This document shows, in pieces, positions 36,701 to 44,915 of a stretch of 64,000 nucleotides of DNA. How positions within the stretch are numbered: position 1 is the stretch's first letter; every line of letters begins with the position of its first letter. The stretch is taken from the NCBI RefSeq assembly GCF_003666245.1, contig NZ_MJLZ01000016.1, forward strand, positions 1-64,000, written 5' to 3'. Below the pieces are notes generated by a model. The model made no database searches and had not been told where the DNA came from. It saw only the letters and a program-made list of their open reading frames with translations. A program made the translations under genes and the position numbers. This DNA is from Brenneria alni. Its GTDB lineage: Bacteria > Pseudomonadota > Gammaproteobacteria > Enterobacterales > Enterobacteriaceae.

Positions 36701-39328
36701 CCACTCAGCGCCTGGCAACTACAGATACCGGAGGAACAAGCGCTGCTGGCCTCGATAAATCAGACCGCGCATCACGTCCCGCCGGGTACGCTACATCAGG
36801 CGGTGGCTGAACAGGCTCGCCGTACCCCTGATCGCATAGCGCTGGTGGACAGCGATCACCAGTTGACCTACTGCCGGATGCGGACACAGACACAACTGTT
36901 GGCAGGCCGTCTGGTCGCCGCCGGCGTACAACCGGGAGATATTGTGGCGGTTGCCCTGCCGCGTTCGGTGCGGCTCAGTCTGTCGCTGATGGCCATCCTG
37001 GAGGCCGGGGCCGCCTGGCTGCCGTTGGATACCGGCTATCCTGATGAACGGCTGGCGCTGATGGTGGACGATGCTCAACCACGTCTGATTATCACGCAAA
37101 GTGACCTGCAATCACGGTTTGCGCCGCTGGCCTCCCTGTTGCTACTGGATAAACTGGCGGATGAACGACAATTGCCGACCATGCCGCAGATAACGGTCGC
37201 GCCCCGGCAGGCCGCCTATGTGATTTACACCTCAGGCTCCACCGGGCGGCCAAAAGGGGTGGTGGTCAGTCATGAAGCCATTATTAACCGCCTTTGGTGG
37301 ATGCAGGACTGCTACCAACTTAGCGCCGACGATGTGGTGTTACAGAAAACGCCCTGTAGCTTTGATGTATCGGTATGGGAGTTTTTCTGGCCGTTGATAA
37401 CCGGCGCCCGTCTGGTGATGGCGCCGCCGGAGGCGCATCGCGATCCCGATGCGCTGTTACAGCTAATAGATGATTATGCGGTAACCACGCTGCATTTCGT
37501 GCCTTCCATGCTGGCGGCCTGGGTGAACGCCGGGGCAAAACGTCAACAGGTCGGCTGTACCAGCCTGCGACGGGTATTCTGTAGCGGCGAGGCGCTGTCA
37601 CGTGAACTGGCGCTCAACTATCAGACCTTGATCGCCGCACCGCTGCATAATTTGTATGGTCCAACGGAAGCGGCGGTTGATGTCACCTATCAGCCCGCCT
37701 CCGGCGAGGCGCTGGCCGCTATTCACGCCCCCGGTATTCCGATTGGTTTACCGGTATGGAATACCCAACTGCGTATTCTGGACGGCTATCTGCGTCCGGT
37801 GCCGGTAGGTGTGGCCGGTGATTTATACCTCTGCGGCATTCAGTTGGCGGAAGGCTATCTGCGTCGTCCTGATCTGACAGCCAGCCGTTTTGTTGCCGAT
37901 CCGTTTGCTCAGGGGGAACGGATGTATCGTACCGGGGATATCGCACGCTGGCTCGACGATGGCGCAGTAGAATACTTAGGGCGCAGCGACGACCAACTGA
38001 AAATCCGCGGCCAACGCATCGAGCTGGGGGAGATTGAACAGGCGCTGCTGGCGCAACCGGGCGTTATACAGGCGGTGGTCTGCGCCCGTGAGGGGGTGAA
38101 TGCCGCCTTAACCGGCGCCGATGCGCGTCAACTGGTGGCCTGGCTCATCCCGGAAACCGACGTCACGCTGGATATCGACAGGCTGCATCAGGCAATGGCG
38201 CAACAGTTGCCAGCGCATATGCTGCCGGTCAGCTATGTGCTGATGACCGCCTTTCCACTCAGCGCCAACGGTAAGCTGGATCGTAAAGCGTTACCGGCGC
38301 CGGAAACGCATCGGGAAAGTGGCCGCAAGCCAGCCCCCGGCACGGAGTGCCTGCTGGCGGCGCTGTTTGCCGACATTCTGGCGCGGGAAACGGTGTTTGC
38401 AGATGAGGATTTCTTTGCGCTGGGGGGGCACTCGCTGCTGGCAATGCAACTGGCGGCGGAAATCCGTCGCCGTCTGCATCAGCCGCTAACCGTCGGCCAA
38501 ATTATGGTGGCTCGCAGCGTTGAAAAAATCGCGGCGCTGCTCGACGGCAAACAGGCTACCGACTCGGCGGAAAGCCGGGGAGTTGGCGAAACCTTGCCGT
38601 TACGCGCAGGCCGTGGCCCGGTTCTGTTTTGTCTGCATCCGGCCTCCGGTTTTGCCTGGCAATACGCGGGATTGCTAGGCTACCTCGGCGGCGAGTACCC
38701 GATAGTCGGCCTGCAATCGCCACGGCCACAAGGGGTGATTGCCCGCTGTGAGGATGTGGCGGCAATGTGTGAGCATCATCTGGCCGCGATACGCCGCATT
38801 CAGCCTGAAGGCCCGTACTGCCTGCTGGGCTATTCGCTGGGCGGCACGCTGGCGCAGGGGATCGCCGCACGGCTGCAACAGGCGGGGCAACCGGTGGCGT
38901 TCCTGGGTCTGCTGGATACCTACCCGCCGGAAGGACAGGACTGGACCTGCCCCAGCGAAGAGGAGGCCCGTCAGGACGTCGCCCATGAACAGGCCGCCTT
39001 TATGGCTGCAACGGAAGAAGAGTCGGATCCCCAGTTACGGGCTGAAAAAGCGGCGATGTTCAACAGTATCGTCGCCAACTATAAAGATGCGGTGCGTTTA
39101 TTGTCGGGCGCCACGACGCCTCATTATGCGGGCGAAGCAACGCTGTTCGTCGCCACACATAAGCTACCGGCAGGTATGGATGTACAAGCCACCTGGGCGC
39201 CCTACGTCAACACGCTGGTGACGTATCCTCACGCCTGCGAACATGCCGATATTCTTTCACCGGCATCATTGACGCATCTGGGACCGCAGTTGGATCGGCT
39301 GTTGTCCGGTTTACCGCAACTGGCATAA
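30764..39328 (+). CDS. Two-module siderophore NRPS (C-A-T-E-C-A-T-TE)
   Basis: 2854 residues from a GTG at 30764 (VSETLIASEV), chosen because TAAGGA lies 7 bases before it; an ATG at 30710 lacks a ribosome-binding site. Order: starter condensation domain (FHHLMLDGFS near 152) accepting DHB from EntB; A1 (TSGSTGRPKG near 630); carrier with GGDSI (near 1028), the form that precedes epimerases; epimerization domain (HHLVVDGVSW near 1206, plus ESHGRAEV and VGWLTAEYPV); second C (HHLVVDGWS near 1698); A2, very like EntF, with serine pocket residues D-V-W-H-F-S-L-V-D; carrier GGHSLL (near 2554); thioesterase GYSLGG (near 2687). A1 pocket residues read D-S-E-D-M-G-Y-I-D, two acidic side chains inside the pocket, pointing to a cationic substrate (Lys, Arg or Orn). 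Predicted product: DHB-D-cationic residue-L-Ser, as monomer or serine-linked trimer, chrysobactin or vanchrobactin type. Confidence 0.95.
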   Translation: MSETLIASEVQAGFQELPLAAAQPGIWFADQIASRRNAFTVAHVIELCGPVDRDCLDAAIRQGLSEADTIHARFYLNEAGVPVQRFPCHCQPQQVNAPEWLDVGQEGEDAARALMRDDLASELPADGPHPLYRQVVMRVSAQPERWFWYQRFHHLMLDGFSFDALTRRIVDIYNALRNGQSPGDTPFVSFSRVVDEYQTWQTSPAYQRAAAFWQAHADDLPAPVSLASDVCTPAPQGTRTLHQQVDMAASLFSALKTDGGFVQAEPAEIVMAALYIYLYRMSGASRLSVGFPFMRRMGSEALCAIGPVVNVLPLQLTLHPEMTLADVTQALLNEIKTVRRHQRYEAEQLRRDLGRVGSSEGLYGPVINFKVYNAALKLDGTPAITHVLAMGPVDDLEFELGMDDGTLHLTLVANPDRYDTQTLQWHTERIGYLLNQLVRQPRQAINLFPLISENEQRRMAGWAYGPRLTMPSGAVSVLDKLLQQVEKQPDAVAVRCGESSLSYRELAGRVMQLARVLIARGLGAEDVIAVGIPRSTDSLVAIFGVLASGAAYMPLDLDYPRERLTLMCEDAQPVLLLTHRTVAEQMPDLPQTLCLDDADVKAACGVMSPQPVCDAERREALRGEHLAYMIYTSGSTGRPKGVMSTHAGLLNLLVSHTTFLFGPAIETLSRRYDRRLRAGHTASFSFDSSWEPLFCLILGCELYIFNEELRRDAWSLVQHLHQTPVDLMDVTPSFFSQMIDSGLLEPGNPKPGFIMIGGEAATPRLWQLMRQQSDMAIHNYYGPSEYTIDTLGADIRIAAQPVIGRPVANTDVWLLDHRLQPVPPGVAGELYISGPGIARGYLRRPDLSATRFVANPFRPGEVMYRTGDLMRWRSDGQLAFIGRVDHQIKIRGFRVELGEVENALVALPEISTAVVIAESTGVTHRLIGYCSVPDAALRKQPDLPASLLSQLSAQLPDYMVPSVLVVMDELPLTVNGKIDRQALPAPQPVKQSQSREAQGEQEALICQSIATLLGLERMGADDDFFASGGDSISAMGLGTLLRRAGWQLFARDIFAQRTPARMALVMERLSARHSTPRSRQHGPIDGLPILRWFARQGINRRFAHGVFLNVPAALQQTHVEQALSALRDTHPALAAFTRDDRLIVGEQPPLAVSSYCDLWQITGDLAVSAEQAFDAALEKLQPAAGLMMQAVLLQQENQSCGLVIVIHHLVVDGVSWRELLPELQQTAEAVMNGQTPLLTPEATSLHDWSAWLLADLPRRRAELPFWQSMLREPLPLLGQRPLEPAQDRQHTQREKRLLLDATRTVALLTSLPHHYRAGVEEMLLSALGLACHRHYGISQLRVMLESHGRAEVENGMDVSHTVGWLTAEYPVHMVWPTAQADTPRQAVRAVKRVLRAIPDRGIGYGMLRYLDEANADTLSALAQQHAPEILFNYLGRFSNGNSLWTPQRTTHRFRDAFAVAQESQTPLSYPLEINIFVDEQSPEPRLAIHWEWAEGIFTEQDIDALHQHLAQAVDTLTDFAHRHPAQAADTLVASEVMLDGVTDDSLLRLRQVHGPLATILPVLPLQQGLLFHAQLADSAGSYNSMTRLSLDGPLDSAHLQQALETVVRHHPQLTARFDTEQTQTPLQLLPVLHDNETYWPLDVQTLPALSPQDEADALSALEKTELERDLFRQPQAMLHALLVQHSESSRHTLFLNAHHLVVDGWSTPILLRDLFTVLHHGEAALAAHRVSYPQIVRQLAARDAAISRQCWREALQGSRPTLLFGEQPHTSEVRELELLPEPRLEQAMTQLCRRHGLTLNTLMQGIWGLLLSSYSGANEVIFGSPVSGRFGQTDGLDAHIGLFSNTLPVRITFAADQPLPDQLVALQSRQIQLIEHDCLGLGEIQQLAGTGTLFDTLLVVENYPDQNGPDRGITGNGAQGLRCSGINNRGYTHYPLTLLVLPGKRLRLLMEYRDSVPHPQRLAQRLMMLLEQLIQQPDLPLSAWQLQIPEEQALLASINQTAHHVPPGTLHQAVAEQARRTPDRIALVDSDHQLTYCRMRTQTQLLAGRLVAAGVQPGDIVAVALPRSVRLSLSLMAILEAGAAWLPLDTGYPDERLALMVDDAQPRLIITQSDLQSRFAPLASLLLLDKLADERQLPTMPQITVAPRQAAYVIYTSGSTGRPKGVVVSHEAIINRLWWMQDCYQLSADDVVLQKTPCSFDVSVWEFFWPLITGARLVMAPPEAHRDPDALLQLIDDYAVTTLHFVPSMLAAWVNAGAKRQQVGCTSLRRVFCSGEALSRELALNYQTLIAAPLHNLYGPTEAAVDVTYQPASGEALAAIHAPGIPIGLPVWNTQLRILDGYLRPVPVGVAGDLYLCGIQLAEGYLRRPDLTASRFVADPFAQGERMYRTGDIARWLDDGAVEYLGRSDDQLKIRGQRIELGEIEQALLAQPGVIQAVVCAREGVNAALTGADARQLVAWLIPETDVTLDIDRLHQAMAQQLPAHMLPVSYVLMTAFPLSANGKLDRKALPAPETHRESGRKPAPGTECLLAALFADILARETVFADEDFFALGGHSLLAMQLAAEIRRRLHQPLTVGQIMVARSVEKIAALLDGKQATDSAESRGVGETLPLRAGRGPVLFCLHPASGFAWQYAGLLGYLGGEYPIVGLQSPRPQGVIARCEDVAAMCEHHLAAIRRIQPEGPYCLLGYSLGGTLAQGIAARLQQAGQPVAFLGLLDTYPPEGQDWTCPSEEEARQDVAHEQAAFMAATEEESDPQLRAEKAAMFNSIVANYKDAVRLLSGATTPHYAGEATLFVATHKLPAGMDVQATWAPYVNTLVTYPHACEHADILSPASLTHLGPQLDRLLSGLPQLA

Positions 39329-39344
39329 CGCACCGGTGATGGAA

Positions 39345-39372
39345 AGAAAATTGTCCGGCCCTACGGGGCCGG
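39345..39372 (-). terminator. Hairpin between NRPS and fepC ends
   Basis: CCGGCCC/GGGCCGG with 4-base loop (39355-39372). Read on the minus strand it overlaps the fepC stop and is followed by ACAATTTTC. It probably stops transcription from fepDGC. Confidence 0.55.
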
Positions 39373-40158
39373 ATGATAGCGTCCGCAGGGCACAATCAGC
39401 GGCGTATGGGAAACCGGGTCGTCAATAATTACGCATGACATACCGAATACCTGCTTCACCAGGTCGGTACTAATGATCTCAGCCGGTTTACCCTGAGTGA
39501 CAACCTGCCCGGCGCTCATCACAATCAGATGGTCGGCATAGCGGCACGCCTGATTGAGATCGTGCAGTACGGCGATCAACGTGCGCCCGTGTTGCTGGTT
39601 CAACAAACGAAAAAGATCGAGCAGTTCAATCTGGTGGGCGATATCCAGCCAGGTTGTCGGCTCATCCAGCAGCAACAGCGGAGTTTGCTGGGCCAGTACC
39701 ATGGCGATCCAGACGCGCTGACGCTGACCGCCAGAAAGTTCATCCACGCTGCGTTCAGCCAGCTCGCTGACATTGGTGGCGATCATCGCCTGCTCCACTG
39801 CGTTCCGATCCGCCTGACTCCATTGACGAAGTAATGTCTGATGAGGATAACGACCGCGGGCAACCAGATCGGCCACCGTGATGTTATCCGGCACAATCGC
39901 CTGCTGCGGCAACAGGCCGATCTGACGGGCCAGCGCCTTAGTGGGGATGTGCTGGATGTTTTTACCCTCCAGCAACACCTCCCCCGCCAACGGTTTAAGC
40001 AGCCGACACAACGCCCTTAACAGTGTGGATTTACCACAGGCATTGGGGCCGATAATCACGCTGAATTGGTTGTCGGGGATCGTGACGCTCAACCCCTCGG
40101 CAATGATTTTTTTGTCATAAGCCAATGTCAGATTCGATGCGTGCAAGAGGTGCGTCAT
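39361..40158 (-). CDS. fepC: Ferric siderophore ABC transporter ATPase
   Basis: 265 residues from the ATG at 40158 (MTHLLHASNLTLAYDKK); a GTG further upstream (40197) overlaps fepG and is less family-like. Walker A IGPNACGKSTLL, signature LSGGQRQRVWIAM, Walker B LLLLDEPTTWLDIAHQ and H-loop AVLHDLNQA. Powers uptake of the ferric catecholate through FepD/FepG. Last gene of a fepD-fepG-fepC unit. Confidence 0.95.
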   Translation of the reverse strand: MTHLLHASNLTLAYDKKIIAEGLSVTIPDNQFSVIIGPNACGKSTLLRALCRLLKPLAGEVLLEGKNIQHIPTKALARQIGLLPQQAIVPDNITVADLVARGRYPHQTLLRQWSQADRNAVEQAMIATNVSELAERSVDELSGGQRQRVWIAMVLAQQTPLLLLDEPTTWLDIAHQIELLDLFRLLNQQHGRTLIAVLHDLNQACRYADHLIVMSAGQVVTQGKPAEIISTDLVKQVFGMSCVIIDDPVSHTPLIVPCGRYHPAP

Positions 40159-40180
40159 GGCTATTGTACTCTTTTGACGG

Positions 40181-41212
40181 TTAACGGCGTGATTCACGAA
40201 TAAGCAGCCAGATCAGGTAAATGCCCCCGATGCTGACGGTAACCGCGCCCACCGGGAGTTGTACCCCGGCAAAGGTGTGTTGAGCGGTGATATCAGCCGA
40301 CAGCAGCAAAATAGCCCCGATCATGGCTGACGAAAATAACGGCACTGAGCTGGCCTGGGTTAAACGACGGGCAATTTGCGGCGCAGCCAGCGCAATAAAG
40401 GAGATCGGGCCAGCCGTCGCCGTCACCACCGCGATCAAAATGACGCCGAGCAGCATTAGCCACAGTCGGCTGGCTTCCGCGTTAACCCCCAGCGCCCGTG
40501 CGCTGTCATCTCCCATTTCCAACAGTTGCAGACGTTTTCCCATCAGCAGCGCCGCCATGATGACGACAGGAACAATCGCCACGGCGGGCTGTCCTTTTGC
40601 CCAGGTAACGCCGTTTAACGATCCCGTTCCCCACAACCTGGCAGTCATGGCGCTCTCCAGCGATCCGGTAATGATCAGCCAGGTATTAAACGCAGCCAGT
40701 ATTGCGCTTACCGCAATACCGACAATGATCAGGCGAAACCCCACAATACCTTCACGCCATGCCAGCAGATAGACCACCACCGCAGTAATGATGCCGCCGG
40801 TTACCGCACCGCTGGCAATTTGATAGTAACCGCCGTTGAGCAAAATAATGGTGACTAACGCGCCGGTATAAGCCCCGCTGCTAAAGCCGATGATGTCAGG
40901 GCTGCCCAGCGGGTTACGGATAATGGACTGAAAAATCGCCCCGCTGACCCCCAAACCCGCTCCCAGCAGCAAAGCCATCACCGCCCGCGGGGCTCGCCAC
41001 TGGGTAATCACGGTGACGATTCCCGGCTCTCCCTTACCGATTAACGCCTGCCAGACATCAAATGGCGATAATTGCAGCGTACCGAGACTGACGGCCAGGA
41101 TAACCAGCAGCGCACAGGCGATAATCAGCAGGCTGTTAATCCACACCACGCGGCATGACAGCCGACCGCTTATCAACCCGAAAGGCGCATTAAGACTGAG
41201 CGTTTTGGTCAT
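40181..41212 (-). CDS. fepG: Ferric siderophore ABC permease
   Basis: 343 residues, FecCD-family permease with about nine or ten membrane helices. Typical blocks: LLLGAGLGVSGAIFQSIIRNPLGSPDIIGFSSGAY pattern (residues about 80-115), GPISFIALAAPQIARRL near 265-285. Follows fepD by 10 bp on the minus strand. Forms the membrane channel with FepD. Confidence 0.94.
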   Translation of the reverse strand: MTKTLSLNAPFGLISGRLSCRVVWINSLLIIACALLVILAVSLGTLQLSPFDVWQALIGKGEPGIVTVITQWRAPRAVMALLLGAGLGVSGAIFQSIIRNPLGSPDIIGFSSGAYTGALVTIILLNGGYYQIASGAVTGGIITAVVVYLLAWREGIVGFRLIIVGIAVSAILAAFNTWLIITGSLESAMTARLWGTGSLNGVTWAKGQPAVAIVPVVIMAALLMGKRLQLLEMGDDSARALGVNAEASRLWLMLLGVILIAVVTATAGPISFIALAAPQIARRLTQASSVPLFSSAMIGAILLLSADITAQHTFAGVQLPVGAVTVSIGGIYLIWLLIRESRR

Positions 41213-41222
41213 GCTATTTTCC

Positions 41223-42266
41223 TCAGGCTTTACGCTGGCGCACCAGCCAAATCAGTACCGGCGCGCCAATAAAGGCGGTGACAATGGAAACCCGCAGTTC
41301 GCCCGGCACCAACAGACGACCGGTAATATCCGCGCAAAGCAGCAGAATGGGCGCGAGCAGCAGAGAGTAAAGCAGGATCCAACGCTGATCCGGCCCCGCC
41401 CACCAGCGCGCAATATGCGGGATCATCAGGCCGACAAAAGCAATGGGGCCGACCAGCGCGGTGGCGGAACCGCACATTAGCATAATGGCAAGCATCGCCA
41501 GACAGCGAACCAGAATGACATTGGTTCCCAGCGCGGTTGCAATGTCTTCACCCATGTTGAGCGTATTCAGCGAACGGGCGGCCATCAGGGCCAGTACGCA
41601 GCCCAGGATAATCGTCGGCGTCACCAGCACGATATTGTGCATGGAACGGATATCCAGCGTACCAGCTTCCCAGATACGCAGTTGATCGAACGCTTCTGGA
41701 TTAAGCAATGAGATCGAAGAGGTGATGCCGGTCAAGACAGCGCTTAAGGCCACGCCAGCAAGCGTCAGCCGGACTGGATTAATCCGTCCGCCGCTCATCG
41801 TGCCGATGATCCAGACCACAACACTGGTAATCAGTACGCCAGCCCAGGCAAAACCGAGCCAGGATGCCATGCCGGTAATACCAAACAGGGTGATGCCAAG
41901 TACAATGGCGAAGCTGGCTCCGGCGTTGACGCCCAGAATTCCGGGGTCGGCCAGCGGGTTGCGAGTCAACGCTTGTATTACCGCACCGGCGCCCCCCAGC
42001 GCCATGCCGGCAATAATGCCTGCCAACGTGCGGGGAAGCCGGGAGTTCAGAATGATGGTGCTGTCGGCATTGATAACTTGCCCCGTCAGGCTTAACCAAA
42101 CGGTTTGCGCAGAAATTGACTTGGCGCCCAACATCAGGCTGGCGGCAGCCACTACCGCAATAATGCATAAACTGATCGCCACTCCAGACAGACGGCGTAA
42201 ACGGTTACGACTGGCAAAAAAGGGAGCCAGACGTGCGGCATCATGGTGAGTCGGATGATGTGACAT
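41223..42266 (-). CDS. fepD: Ferric siderophore ABC permease
   Basis: 347 residues, FecCD family. The blocks SRLPRTLAGIIAGMALGGAG, QALTRNPLADPGILGVNAGA and GPIAFVGLMIPHIAR are diagnostic for FepD-type subunits. First gene of the minus-strand importer unit; a strong Fur box lies 37 bp upstream, shared with the divergent exporter gene. Confidence 0.94.
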   Translation of the reverse strand: MSHHPTHHDAARLAPFFASRNRLRRLSGVAISLCIIAVVAAASLMLGAKSISAQTVWLSLTGQVINADSTIILNSRLPRTLAGIIAGMALGGAGAVIQALTRNPLADPGILGVNAGASFAIVLGITLFGITGMASWLGFAWAGVLITSVVVWIIGTMSGGRINPVRLTLAGVALSAVLTGITSSISLLNPEAFDQLRIWEAGTLDIRSMHNIVLVTPTIILGCVLALMAARSLNTLNMGEDIATALGTNVILVRCLAMLAIMLMCGSATALVGPIAFVGLMIPHIARWWAGPDQRWILLYSLLLAPILLLCADITGRLLVPGELRVSIVTAFIGAPVLIWLVRQRKA

Positions 42267-42302
42267 CCCCGATAGACATCCTCTGCAATAATTAAATGTA
42301 TA

Positions 42303-42317
42303 TGATTATTATTATCA
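42303..42317. promoter_or_regulatory. Fur box between fepD and entS
   Basis: TGATTATTATTATCA matches the 7-1-7 Fur palindrome TGATAAT-N-ATTATCA with one mismatch. It lies in the 177-bp divergent gap between fepD and the exporter gene and so likely represses both under iron sufficiency. Confidence 0.85.
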
Positions 42318-42443
42318 TTAACGTCAAGACCCAGCTATGGTAGCATGACTTTTTCATCAAATACATTGACATATACTGCGTGTTTGCTGGATTAACGTCT
42401 GGCTCATGCATCCGGCCAATTATTAATCTTTGTTTGGATAATC

Positions 42444-43739
42444 ATGGCTAAATCATCCATCCTGCTTGATTTCAGCTTGCTGAAAAACAATGCGCATTTC
42501 CGTGCGATCTTCGTCGCCCGTATGTTGTCAGTCTTTGCGCTGGGTATGCTGGCTGTTGGGGTTCCGGTGCAGATCCAAACCATGACAGGCTCTACGCTTC
42601 AGGTGGGGATTGCCGTCGCCCTTGATGGCATCGGCATGTTCGTGGGGTTGATACTGGGAGGCGTGCTGGCGGATCGGTTCGATCGCCGCAAGCTGATCCT
42701 GTTTGCCCGTGGAACGTGCGGGTTGGGTTTTGTCGCACTGAGTATCAATGCCTTTGCCGACACGCCGTCACTGATTGCATTGTATGCGCTGGCCGCCTGG
42801 GACGGTTTTTTTGGCGCTCTGGGCATGACGGCGCTGATGGCGGCGATCCCGCTGCTGGTGGGACGAAAGAATCTTCCCGCCGCCGGAGCGTTGAGCATGT
42901 TAACCGTCAGACTCGGTGCTATTGTGTCACCGGCGTTGGGTGGGGTCATTATTGTTGCTGGCGGCGTAGGCTGGAATTTTGCCGTGGCCGCCGTAGGAAC
43001 GCTGGCCACCCTGATCCCGCTGATGCGTTTGCCTGCCATGAAGCCGGAATATCAGGAACCGGAACATCCGTTACGGGCGCTGGCAAGCGGGGTTAAGTTT
43101 GTCTGCGCCCATAGCATCGTCGGCAGTGTGGTGCTGATTGGTATGCTGGTGAGCATCGTGGGCGCGATGCGCGTCCTTTTCCCTGCGCTGGCCAGCGATG
43201 CCTATCATGCCGGGCCGTCCGCCATCGGGCTGATGTATTCCGCGGTTCCTCTTGGCGCCATGATGGGCGCTTTCACCAGCGGCTGGGTGTCACGGGTTCA
43301 GAGACCGGGCAGGATCCTGTTGGGCTGCGCCATCGGGGCGTTTCTATCCGTAGCCTCGCTTGGACTGGCGGACAATATCATTCCTGCCTTGATCGCGCTG
43401 GTATGTTATGGCTACCTGAACGCGATTACGTCATTACTACAATTCACGTTAATCCAAAGCCATACACCGGATCACCTGCTGGGACGGGTAAACAGCCTGG
43501 GAACCGCGCAGGATGTGACGGGGGATTCAATAGGGGCATTGGGACTGGGGGTAATGGGAAAAGTATTAACCCCGGTGATAAGCATTCTGTCATTCGGCGC
43601 CGCCGCCGCGCTGTTATGCATGCTGCTGGCCGCCTGCATCCGTCCGTTGCGGCATTGTACGTTTGGCGATCCGGCGTTATTGCGTAAAACGGATACACCA
43701 CCCTCAGGCGAGGACAACGAACCCGCCCGCCAGCCCTGA
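42444..43739 (+). CDS. entS: MFS siderophore exporter, EntS-like
   Basis: 431 residues with about twelve membrane helices. Starts MAKSSILLDFSLLKNNAHFRA; RMLSVFALGMLAVGVPVQIQTMTGST and LADRFDRRKLILFARG are EntS-type blocks (loop 2-3 signature DRFDRRK). In E. coli EntS exports enterobactin to the periplasm. The same position, divergent from fepD and facing fepB, is conserved here. Confidence 0.93.
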   Translation: MAKSSILLDFSLLKNNAHFRAIFVARMLSVFALGMLAVGVPVQIQTMTGSTLQVGIAVALDGIGMFVGLILGGVLADRFDRRKLILFARGTCGLGFVALSINAFADTPSLIALYALAAWDGFFGALGMTALMAAIPLLVGRKNLPAAGALSMLTVRLGAIVSPALGGVIIVAGGVGWNFAVAAVGTLATLIPLMRLPAMKPEYQEPEHPLRALASGVKFVCAHSIVGSVVLIGMLVSIVGAMRVLFPALASDAYHAGPSAIGLMYSAVPLGAMMGAFTSGWVSRVQRPGRILLGCAIGAFLSVASLGLADNIIPALIALVCYGYLNAITSLLQFTLIQSHTPDHLLGRVNSLGTAQDVTGDSIGALGLGVMGKVLTPVISILSFGAAAALLCMLLAACIRPLRHCTFGDPALLRKTDTPPSGEDNEPARQP

Positions 43740-43800
43740 TACAACGTCTTTCACACCACGGACGCCGGTTACTGCACCCGCAGACACCGGCGGGCTGCCT

Positions 43801-44817
43801 CTATGGCGCAGCGAAATGTCGCTCAATATTGTCGAGCATATTGCTGGCGCTGTAATAGTCCAGCCGGAAGGTATCAACCCCCATCGCCCAGACATGATGT
43901 TGTATCACCGGCCCCAGGTGACTGAGGAACGGATTGGCCATTACGTCGCTGATAATAGTGTCATCAGCAGAAAACAACAGCAGGCTTTTACCATTCAGGC
44001 TGTCCGCCAAATTTTCGCCGGAAATCTGCACAATATCCTGACGCTTACCCTGTTTGGTTTCCGTTTTTATATCCTCAGGCAGAGTGGCAAGCTGAAAGCC
44101 CAGTTCAGTAAGCAACTGCCCCTGGGCCGATGCCTTCGTCCAAATATTCACACCGCGCCCGTCTTCATAGTAGACCAGAGCGGATACCGGTTGCGGTGGT
44201 AGGATAATCGCCTGCTTTACCGCCTGCACCCGCTGTTCAAACTCGGTGTTCACCCGCTCGGCATCCGCTTCATGCCCGGTGATATCCCCCAATTGCCGGG
44301 CCAACTGCTGCCAGCTTTTATCACCGTAATCAATCACCAGCGTCGGGGCAATGACCGCCAGTTGATCATACAACTTCAGGGCAGAATCACCGCCAGTGGC
44401 GGCGATAACGATCAGATCGGGAGCGAGCGCGGCAACCGCCTCAGCATTGGGTTCCGTAATATAAAGCGGCTTTACGCCGCGCTCCGTGGCGACTTTACTC
44501 CATTGGGAGAAAAAGCCCTGACTATCGGCAACAGATGCGCTAGGGCTGGTCGCGCCGGTGCCGACGACGGGCGCGTTTATCGCCAATAATGTACCGGTGA
44601 TCGTCACGCTGGTTGACACAATGCGCTGCGGCGGAGCAGACAACGTCAGCGGCCCTTTAACAGTCTGAACGGTACGCGGCCAGCCGTCATGCCGGGGCTG
44701 AGTGGATACGGTCGAGGAAACCTCATTATTGTCGCAACCATTGGCGATAACGGCCAGCAATGCGCTGCATGTTATGATAATTATTCTGCGAACAAGGGTA
44801 TTTAACGTACCGTACAT
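43801..44817 (-). CDS. fepB: Ferric siderophore-binding periplasmic protein, FepB-like
   Basis: 338 residues. An N-terminal hydrophobic signal (IIIITCSALLAVIANGC) is followed by Cys28; ANGC is a poor lipobox, so lipidation is uncertain. Body is a class III substrate-binding protein (PPQRIVSTSVTITGTLLAI, EAVAALAPDLIVIAATGG, APTLVIDYGDKSWQQLARQLGDITG). FepB captures ferric catecholate in the periplasm. Good ribosome-binding site GGAGGAG. Faces entS tail to tail. Confidence 0.93.
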   Translation of the reverse strand: MYGTLNTLVRRIIIITCSALLAVIANGCDNNEVSSTVSTQPRHDGWPRTVQTVKGPLTLSAPPQRIVSTSVTITGTLLAINAPVVGTGATSPSASVADSQGFFSQWSKVATERGVKPLYITEPNAEAVAALAPDLIVIAATGGDSALKLYDQLAVIAPTLVIDYGDKSWQQLARQLGDITGHEADAERVNTEFEQRVQAVKQAIILPPQPVSALVYYEDGRGVNIWTKASAQGQLLTELGFQLATLPEDIKTETKQGKRQDIVQISGENLADSLNGKSLLLFSADDTIISDVMANPFLSHLGPVIQHHVWAMGVDTFRLDYYSASNMLDNIERHFAAP

Positions 44818-44899
44818 AACCGTATTGCTCCTCCCGAAACGGACATCAGGTAAGTAAAAGTGCCAGCGAGCTTAACGGTAGCCTGCCAGAGATACAATA

Positions 44900-44915
44900 T
44901 AAGGGACACAGCCTA
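44900..44915 (-). mobile_element. Solitary copy of the IS5-family element end
   Basis: TAAGGGACACAGCCTA is identical for 16 nt to the right end plus flanking TA of the insertion sequence at 1627-2542 (2529-2544). No other part of an IS is present on either side. The last three bases are the stop codon of smp read on the minus strand. It appears to be a scar of an imprecisely lost or decayed copy. Confidence 0.6.
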
